Made by a program: the position numbers and the translations under genes
Shown: positions 5,903 to 10,634 of the stretch, piece by piece
How positions within the stretch are numbered: the stretch's first letter is position 1
How the letters are laid out: each line of letters opens with the position of its first letter
From: JAIQET01 sp041485425
GTDB lineage: Bacteria; Acidobacteriota; Terriglobia; Terriglobales; Acidobacteriaceae
Length of the DNA stretch: 10,634 nucleotides
Assembly (NCBI GenBank): GCA_041485425.1
Contig: JBGPJK010000141.1
Span: 1 to 10,634, forward strand
Direction: 5' to 3'
Notes under the pieces: model-generated
What the model saw: only the letters and a program-made list of their open reading frames with translations
Told to the model about the DNA's origin: nothing
The model's database searches: none

Positions 5903-7510
5903 CTACCGTTTCAGCAAATCCACTGGCTCCCGCACGTCCGTTACCCGCAAGTACTTAGCCAGCGCCGGATACTTCTGCGCGACGGCTTCGTACATCGCGT
6001 ACGCAACGTTCCGGTATGACATGTGTCCTGCTGGCCCCGTCCGCAGTTCGGAGATGTAGACCACCTCGGCAAAATCCATCTTGAACAGCGTGCGCTTGCG
6101 GAAAGCTAGCGGGATGGCGTACTGCGCGTTCTCCTGAGCTTCCACTCCGCCGCGCTCCGCTAACTGTTCGACTGCGGCTACCGCCCGCCGCATCACGGCG
6201 TCGTAGCCTTTCTGTGCGCCGGCTGGCTCTAACTCTTCCGGCGCGTCGTACCCGTGCTTGGTGGTGAACCCCTGTCCAATCTGGATGCAGCGGCGGTGGC
6301 GGTGCATGTCGCGGAAGCCGCCCACGTCCATCAGGATGTCGAAGCGGAATTGCTGCCCGGCGCAGAAGGCGCGCAGCATTTCGTCGTGCTTGCCGCGATG
6401 GCGCAGGCCCAGGTCAATGATCTCCCGCCGCATGTTTTCGCCCGCGGCTTCCACTGCCTCCCGCACTTGACGGTAGGGATAATGGCAGTGCTCGTAGAGC
6501 AGCGTGGTGGCGAGTTCGACTTCCAAGGGTTCTTCGTCCAGCAGGTCCACCATCTTCGCGGGCGTGATGGGCGCGTTCCCCATCAACTCGGCGGCGGCCC
6601 TCCGCAACTCGGCGCGCGTCTGCAACTCGTAGACATTCGGGTCGGCATACTTCACCAGGGTGGGCGCCACGCGGATTTCGCGCAGCAGTTCCTGTTCCGC
6701 CCGAGCTGCCAGCTCCGGCGAAACCGCGCGGATCTGCTCCACCAGTTCCCGCAAAGACTCCTGGTTCACGTTGTAGGCCGGCGAGGTTGCCGCGCGCTTC
6801 AGCAGTTCGCCCAGGTAGCGAACTTCCTTGTGGGTGTGCGCGAGCAGGTGCGCAACCTGGTTCTCCAGGGTTCGCGCATTTACGATTTCCCCCAGCGACG
6901 TGTTAGTCGCCAGCGGCAGCAGGTAACGGGTTATGTCGAAAGCCCGCGCCTTCAACGTACGGTCATAGGCTTCCTGCTTCATCTCTGCCGGCTTGGGCGT
7001 AATGCCTGCCAAGTACTCGAACATCCGCTGCGACAGCGACTCATATTCGGCGAAAAGAAACTCCACGGTTTCGCGATACAGGGCCCGGGCCGAGACCGGG
7101 GCGGGCGAGTCGCCCGCCTCCACACGTTCTTCGCCGAAATCGGGCGTGAAGTAGCCGCTCTTCTTGAAATCCTGGTAGCGGGTGGAGCGCTCCTGGCCGT
7201 CCCAACGCTGCTCGTCAGCAACCGCAATCGCCGCGAGGATTGAGAGCCGCTCAATGGCCAGCGCGATGTGGGCCAAATCCGCAATCGAGCGGTGTCCGTA
7301 CTGGAAGTAGAAGGTGTTGAGGAATTTCTCGGCCTTCTGCTGAGTGATCTCCTTGAGCGATTCCTTCATGGAGAGCGCCGAGCGCGAGTACTTGGCCATG
7401 GCGTAAGCCTGGATCTCGGGCTCCGCGCCGTAGACGGCGTAGACCTCAACGGACGGGGCCTCCGGGGATGCATTGTTTCCATTCGAGCGGGGCGTATCGC
7501 CGGCAGCCAT
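5903..7510 (-). CDS. Tandem two-domain ThyX-like (FAD-dependent) thymidylate synthase
   Basis: ThyX methylates dUMP to dTMP using methylene-tetrahydrofolate, FAD and NADPH. Usual ThyX proteins are 220-250 residues and work as tetramers with shared active sites. This one has 535 residues and two ThyX-like halves. Half 1 (about 21-240) has YGHRSIADLAH (71-81), QERSTRYQ (106-113) and a typical C-terminal part with LLPLATNTS and NARTLENQ. Half 2 (about 330-535) has RDMHRHRRCIQIGQGF (400-415) and IPLAFRKRT, ending in a conserved GPAGHMSYRNVAYAMYE helix. The family signature RHRxxSxNExSxRY is split: half 1 keeps ExSxRY but reads DEQ for RHR, and half 2 keeps RHR but loses the rest. The start ATG at 7510 has only GAGG at 12 bases. 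The role in dTMP synthesis is inferred from the family, and loss of activity is possible. No thyA is visible. Confidence 0.85.
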   Translation of the reverse strand: MAAGDTPRSNGNNASPEAPSVEVYAVYGAEPEIQAYAMAKYSRSALSMKESLKEITQQKAEKFLNTFYFQYGHRSIADLAHIALAIERLSILAAIAVADEQRWDGQERSTRYQDFKKSGYFTPDFGEERVEAGDSPAPVSARALYRETVEFLFAEYESLSQRMFEYLAGITPKPAEMKQEAYDRTLKARAFDITRYLLPLATNTSLGEIVNARTLENQVAHLLAHTHKEVRYLGELLKRAATSPAYNVNQESLRELVEQIRAVSPELAARAEQELLREIRVAPTLVKYADPNVYELQTRAELRRAAAELMGNAPITPAKMVDLLDEEPLEVELATTLLYEHCHYPYRQVREAVEAAGENMRREIIDLGLRHRGKHDEMLRAFCAGQQFRFDILMDVGGFRDMHRHRRCIQIGQGFTTKHGYDAPEELEPAGAQKGYDAVMRRAVAAVEQLAERGGVEAQENAQYAIPLAFRKRTLFKMDFAEVVYISELRTGPAGHMSYRNVAYAMYEAVAQKYPALAKYLRVTDVREPVDLLKR

Positions 7511-7720
7511 GCGCGTGATCGACCTCAGATTGGTTGAAGATCTGGAATGCTACACGATACACAATTCGGAGGCGGCGGACACGTGGAATCAGGGGTGGCC
7601 AAGGCAAAAACGGGTTCCCCCCTGACTGCAGCTGGTTACCGTTAGGCGCACCTGGTCTTACTATTGTCACTTTTCTTTTGGCAGGTGAATCAGATATAAA
7701 GTACGTACTACCTTTATTAC
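7511..7720. other. Divergent intergenic region between the ThyX-like and LolA-like genes
   Basis: These 210 bases separate two divergent starts and must hold promoters for both. Rightward, TATAAA at 7695-7700 is the best -10 candidate, but no good -35 lies 17 bases upstream. It would give a leader of only about 14 bases. The palindrome GTACGTAC (7701-7708) follows directly. Leftward, the best candidates on the minus strand (around 7548-7560) are weak. No RNA gene is recognised. Confidence 0.4.
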
Positions 7721-8581
7721 ATGAGCCGTCTCTTTCTCACAATTTTCTTGTTGGGGTTGTTGGCTACGAGTGTCGCTACCGCGCAGAGCCCGCTTCTGAT
7801 CGCTTCGGGGGCGAACAGCGATAACTTGCCGCCGTTCGTGCTTTCCTCCGGCAGTGGCTCTTTGCCCGTTTCTGCCGTGATTCTGCCGGCGGACCGGACT
7901 GCGCCACTGAACCCACCGGCTGCGCTTCCGCGCATGGCGCCCGAACTGGCTCTGCATGCCTATGAGCGGCGGTCGGCACTGCAGTCCGCAGAACTGGTTT
8001 CCTATCACGCCACCACCCTGATCCGCGCCGCGCTTCCGGACACTTCTCAATACGGGGAATATGAACTGGAGCGGCACTACGCCGCGCCTCGCACGTTGGA
8101 GTTCAAAGCGGTGCATTTCACCGGGGATGGCTTCGTAAAGACCAACATCATCACCCGCCTGCTGCAGTCTGAGGTGGATCACCTGCAGAAGGATGACATG
8201 TCGCTGACCGCCCTCAGTCCTGCGAATTACAAGTTCTTTTTTAAAGGGACTAGTGACATCGACGGGCGCCTGGTACACGTCTACCAGGTAAAGCCGCGCC
8301 AGAAGCGGGCCGGCCTGTTCAAGGGACGCGTCTATCTGGATGCCCACACCGGCAGCCTGATGCGTGCCGAGGGCAGCGTGGTCAAGTCGCCGTCGTTTTT
8401 CATCAAGAAGATTGAGTTCGCGCAGGATTACGAAGACATCGGCGGGTTCACTTTTCCGGTGCACATTCATTCCGAGGCCCAGGCACGCCTGGTGGGACGC
8501 GCCATCGTGGATATCTACCAGAACAACTATCAGCCCGTCGCGAACACGACCGAAGCGATGCAGCAGATCTCCTCCCGGTAG
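7721..8581 (+). CDS. Secreted LolA-like (outer-membrane lipoprotein-sorting-like) protein
   Basis: The product has 286 residues. The N-terminus MSRLFLTIFLLGLLATSVAT is a clear Sec signal peptide, with likely cleavage after A-T-A (residue 21) and no lipobox, so the protein is probably periplasmic. A low-complexity Ser/Pro/Ala region (about 25-70) precedes a beta-rich domain (about 85-275). That domain has the alternating pattern of the LolA/LolB/MucB fold, for example GRVYLDAHTGSLMRAEGS (202-219) and YEDIGGFTFPVHIHSEA (237-253). Proteins of this type bind acyl chains or lipoproteins, but a lipoprotein carrier function here is only inferred from the fold. There is no Shine-Dalgarno before the ATG. 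The leader is AT-rich and probably very short. A DUF2071 gene follows 64 bases later on the same strand and may be co-transcribed. Confidence 0.75.
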   Translation: MSRLFLTIFLLGLLATSVATAQSPLLIASGANSDNLPPFVLSSGSGSLPVSAVILPADRTAPLNPPAALPRMAPELALHAYERRSALQSAELVSYHATTLIRAALPDTSQYGEYELERHYAAPRTLEFKAVHFTGDGFVKTNIITRLLQSEVDHLQKDDMSLTALSPANYKFFFKGTSDIDGRLVHVYQVKPRQKRAGLFKGRVYLDAHTGSLMRAEGSVVKSPSFFIKKIEFAQDYEDIGGFTFPVHIHSEAQARLVGRAIVDIYQNNYQPVANTTEAMQQISSR

Positions 8582-8612
8582 AAACCGTTTTTCATTCCAG
8601 AATTTCTCCATT

Positions 8613-8640
8613 CGACAATCGGCCATCGAAAATCGACAAT
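8613..8640 (+). repeat. Four tandem heptamer units
   Basis: CGACAAT, CGGCCAT, CGAAAAT and CGACAAT follow one another without gaps in the 64-base gap between the LolA-like stop and the DUF2071 start. The consensus is close to CGRMMAT. The same unit type occurs at 530-543 and 5038-5058. The array ends five bases before the GTG used as the next start and takes the place where a Shine-Dalgarno would lie. Confidence 0.6.
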
Positions 8641-8645
8641 TAACT

Positions 8646-9380
8646 GTGCACCCGGCTCTTGCATCCCTCGCCCACCGCCCCTGGCCTTTGCCGGATGGGC
8701 CGTGGATCATGGCGCAAACCTGGCACGATCTGCTGTTCGCTCATTGGCCGCTCGCGCCGGAAGCTTTGCGCCCCTTGGTTCCCGCGCAACTTCTTCTGGA
8801 TACCTTCGACGGCCGCTGCTGGGTTGGAGTGGTTCCGTTCCACATGAGCGGGATTCGCGTGCGTGGCCTGCCTGCGCTGCCGGGACTCTCGCGCTTCCCC
8901 GAACTGAACGTCCGCACCTATGTCACACTGGATGGCAAGCCCGGCGTTTACTTTTTCAGCCTGGATGCCGCAAACCTGCCGGCGGTGTGGGCCGCACGCA
9001 GGTTTTACCGGCTGCCGTACTTTCACGCTCGCATGTCGGTGGAAGTCAACCGCCAACGGATCGGGTACGATTCCAGCCGCTATCGGGGGGATGCGGAATT
9101 TCGCGGACATTACCAGCCCGTGGGTGAGGCCGGCGTGCGGGAAAAAGGCCGCCTGGAGCACTGGTTGACCGAGCGTTACTGCCTGTACACCGTGGCAGCA
9201 GGGCATGGATATCGCGCTGAAATCCATCACCGGCAATGGCCGCTGCAGGACGCAGAAGCTGAAATTGAGATGAACACCGTGGCGTTGGCGGCGGGAATTG
9301 CGCTGCCTCAAAGCCGTCCGCTGCTGCACTTCGCGCGGAAATTGGAAGTGCTGATCTGGCCCTTGAGACAAGTGCAGTAA
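8646..9380 (+). CDS. DUF2071 / YqjF-family protein
   Basis: The product has 244 residues, probably cytoplasmic, and belongs to the DUF2071 (YqjF) family, whose biochemical role is not established. Family features are RPWPLPDGPWIMAQTWHDLL near the start, FAHWPLAPEALRPLVPAQL, DTFDGRCWVGVVPFHMSGIR, RFPELNVRTYV, GVYFFSLDAANLPAVWAAR and LPYFHARM, then a C-terminal beta-rich part ending in EVLIWPLRQVQ. Length is normal for the family. The GTG at 8646 is chosen because family similarity begins at about residue 10 (HRPWPLP). The open frame continues upstream to 8364, but that part is out-of-frame reading of the LolA-like gene and is rich in Arg and Ser. ATG at 8709 is the only later option and would cut conserved residues. 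No Shine-Dalgarno is seen. An 86-base gap separates it from the antiporter gene. Confidence 0.85.
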   Translation: MHPALASLAHRPWPLPDGPWIMAQTWHDLLFAHWPLAPEALRPLVPAQLLLDTFDGRCWVGVVPFHMSGIRVRGLPALPGLSRFPELNVRTYVTLDGKPGVYFFSLDAANLPAVWAARRFYRLPYFHARMSVEVNRQRIGYDSSRYRGDAEFRGHYQPVGEAGVREKGRLEHWLTERYCLYTVAAGHGYRAEIHHRQWPLQDAEAEIEMNTVALAAGIALPQSRPLLHFARKLEVLIWPLRQVQ

Positions 9381-9398
9381 CGGCAAGGGGTGCGGGTC

Positions 9399-9445
9399 AG
9401 CAGATACGGCTTGCCTTGCTTTCCCACTTGTCGCGGCGATCTGCT
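9399..9445 (+). other. Inverted repeats in the antiporter leader
   Basis: AGCAGAT (9399-9405) is the perfect complement of ATCTGCT (9439-9445). An alternative pair, GGCAAG (9382-9387) with CTTGCC (9410-9415), overlaps it, so the two folds exclude each other. The second stem is followed 22 bases before the ATG only by pyrimidine-rich sequence. It does not match any Na+ or Li+ riboswitch consensus that I can recall. Confidence 0.3.
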
Positions 9446-9466
9446 CCCTCTATTCTGCTGTCTCTT

Positions 9467-10634
9467 ATGCCTCACGGCCCCGACCAGCTTTTGCTTGAGC
9501 TGTTTGCCATCTTCGTGGCCGCGAAGGTGGTGGGGGAACTCTTCGAGAACCTGAGCTTGCCCGCGGTGCTGGGCGAAATCCTGGCGGGGGTTACTCTCGG
9601 CCCGTATGCCCTGGGCTGGACCCACCCCAGCGATACCATCCACTCCCTGGCAGAGATCGGCGCCATCTTTGTGCTGTTCAGTGCGGGCCTGGAAACCAGC
9701 CCGCACGACCTGATCCGCGTGGGGCGCAAGGCGCTGCTGGTGGCTGTGGCCGGGATCGTGGTGCCTTTCGTTCTGGGTTTCGTGTACATGAAATGGCGTG
9801 GCGACGCCTCCACCGAGGCGGTTTTTGTGGGCGCCGCCATGGTGGCCACCAGCGTCGGGATCACCGCGCGCGTGCTGGGCGACTTGCGCGTGCTTTCCAC
9901 ACGCACGGCCAAGATTATCCTGGGCGCTGCTGTCTTCGACGACATCCTCGGCATGGTGTTGCTGGCGATCGTGGCTGGACTGGCCTCCGGCGGCGGTCTG
10001 GAGTGGCTGCACCTCGGTGTCCTGAGCGCGGAGGCCGCGGCCTTCGCCCTTTTTATGATCTTTGTCGCTCCCCACATTGTCCGTCGGATCCAGCCGGGGA
10101 TGGAACGCCTTTCCACGCAGAATGCCTCACTGATCGTGGCTCTCGCCCTTTGCTTGTTCCTTTCCTGGCTTTCCGCCAAGATTGGCATGGCCGCGATCAT
10201 CGGAGCCTTCTTTGCCGGCTTGATGTTCGCGGACTTCGCCCCCAAATGGAACCTGCTGCCGCGCGTGGGCGGGATCACCGAGTTTCTCGGGCCGTTTTTC
10301 TTCTTTTCCATCGGCTCCCGCCTGGACGTGCACCTGTTCAGCGGGGATGTGCTGTTCGCCGCGATTATCATCTCGTTGCTGGCCATCGTGTCCAAGGTGG
10401 TCGGCTGCGGATTGCCCTTGCTGGGCGATGGCTGGCCCACCGCGTTGCGCGTGGGAGTGGGCATGATGCCGCGCGGTGAGGTTGCCCTGATCGTTGCCCT
10501 GGTCGGATTGCAGTCGCAGATCGTGACCCAGTCCACCTATGCGATTGTGGTGTTCATGACCGCGGTCACCACGCTCCTCGCGCCGCCGCTGTTGCGCTAC
10601 CTGTTCCGGAGCGAGAGTCGGGAGGCTGCGCCAT
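9467..10634 (+). CDS. CPA2-family Na+/H+ antiporter, membrane domain (runs off the window)
   Basis: An inner-membrane cation:proton antiporter; 389 codons are visible and no stop is reached. About 12-13 hydrophobic segments can be traced. Key residues are VFDDILGMV with Asp158-Asp159, the paired acidic residues of electrogenic CPA2 exchangers such as NapA; IVSKVVG with Lys310, at the place of the NapA TM10 lysine; and MMPRGEVALI (334-342). GEILAGVTLGPYALG (36-50) and LFSAGLE (70-76) are typical CPA2/Kef-like N-terminal motifs. The DD pair rather than QD argues for Na+/H+ exchange over glutathione-gated K+ efflux. Whether a cytoplasmic domain such as TrkA-N follows cannot be seen. The start ATG at 9467 has no Shine-Dalgarno. 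Inverted repeats lie in the 86-base leader. The frame ends RSESREAAP at the window edge, close to where the membrane domain normally finishes. Confidence 0.93.
   Translation, partial: MPHGPDQLLLELFAIFVAAKVVGELFENLSLPAVLGEILAGVTLGPYALGWTHPSDTIHSLAEIGAIFVLFSAGLETSPHDLIRVGRKALLVAVAGIVVPFVLGFVYMKWRGDASTEAVFVGAAMVATSVGITARVLGDLRVLSTRTAKIILGAAVFDDILGMVLLAIVAGLASGGGLEWLHLGVLSAEAAAFALFMIFVAPHIVRRIQPGMERLSTQNASLIVALALCLFLSWLSAKIGMAAIIGAFFAGLMFADFAPKWNLLPRVGGITEFLGPFFFFSIGSRLDVHLFSGDVLFAAIIISLLAIVSKVVGCGLPLLGDGWPTALRVGVGMMPRGEVALIVALVGLQSQIVTQSTYAIVVFMTAVTTLLAPPLLRYLFRSESREAAP

Noticed and set aside
6254..7243. Plus-strand open frame of 329 codons antisense to the ThyX-like gene
   Set aside because: It is a shadow of the strongly supported minus-strand gene, with no independent start signal or motif.
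8364..8645. Upstream extension of the DUF2071 reading frame into the LolA-like gene
   Set aside because: Family similarity starts only after 8646. The extension is Arg/Ser-rich and reads out of frame through a supported gene.
7667..8710. Minus-strand open frame of 347 codons opposite the LolA-like gene
   Set aside because: It is a shadow frame. The plus strand has a signal peptide and a coherent beta-rich domain.
9472..10536. Minus-strand open frame of 354 codons opposite the antiporter
   Set aside because: The sequence is Thr/Pro/Arg/Ser-rich noise. The plus-strand frame has the DD, Lys and RGE motifs of CPA2 antiporters.
1..10634. CRISPR array, tRNA, rRNA, toxin-antitoxin pair, phage genes or a biosynthetic cluster
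   Set aside because: No regularly spaced repeats, no tRNA-like cloverleaf and no matching protein families were seen in the window.

Overview
The window looks like a chromosomal stretch of a moderately GC-rich bacterium (roughly 60% GC by eye), most likely an Acidobacteriota (Terriglobia/Koribacter-like). This is an inference. It rests on the two-domain ThyX-like protein, a secreted LolA-like protein and a YqjF/DUF2071 protein side by side, and intergenic DNA full of short palindromic and 7-base repeats. No 16S or other taxonomic marker is present apart from the first 63 codons of recA.

Layout. Bases 1-191 (-) hold the start of recA, cut by the window edge. Bases 192-546 hold its leader, an inverted pair of dispersed-repeat-like arms and a short heptamer repeat. 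Bases 547-3309 (-) encode a 920-residue Pat/PatZ-type fusion of an NDP-forming acyl-CoA synthetase and a GNAT acetyltransferase. A divergent intergenic region with a palindrome follows, then a 53-residue single-pass membrane protein (3611-3772, +) and purM (3981-5033, +). Bases 5034-5237 hold heptamer repeats and a 37-bp inverted-repeat element flanked by perfect 9-bp direct repeats. A small secreted protein gene of lower GC, broken by an apparent one-base insertion, follows (5238-5736, +). Two GC-rich hairpins fill the convergent junction with a tandem ThyX-like thymidylate synthase gene (5903-7510, -). Divergent from that runs a rightward series: a secreted LolA-like protein (7721-8581), a DUF2071/YqjF protein (8646-9380) and a CPA2-type Na+/H+ antiporter (9467 to the window end, incomplete).

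Together the genes are mostly housekeeping: DNA repair (recA), post-translational control of acyl-CoA metabolism (pat), purine synthesis (purM), dTMP synthesis (thyX-like), envelope biogenesis and ion homeostasis. They do not form one dedicated operon or an obvious defence or secondary-metabolism system. The most unusual signals are the ThyX-like protein, whose two halves each keep a different half of the catalytic signature; the miniature TIR/target-duplication scar; and the dense set of small repeats at gene ends.
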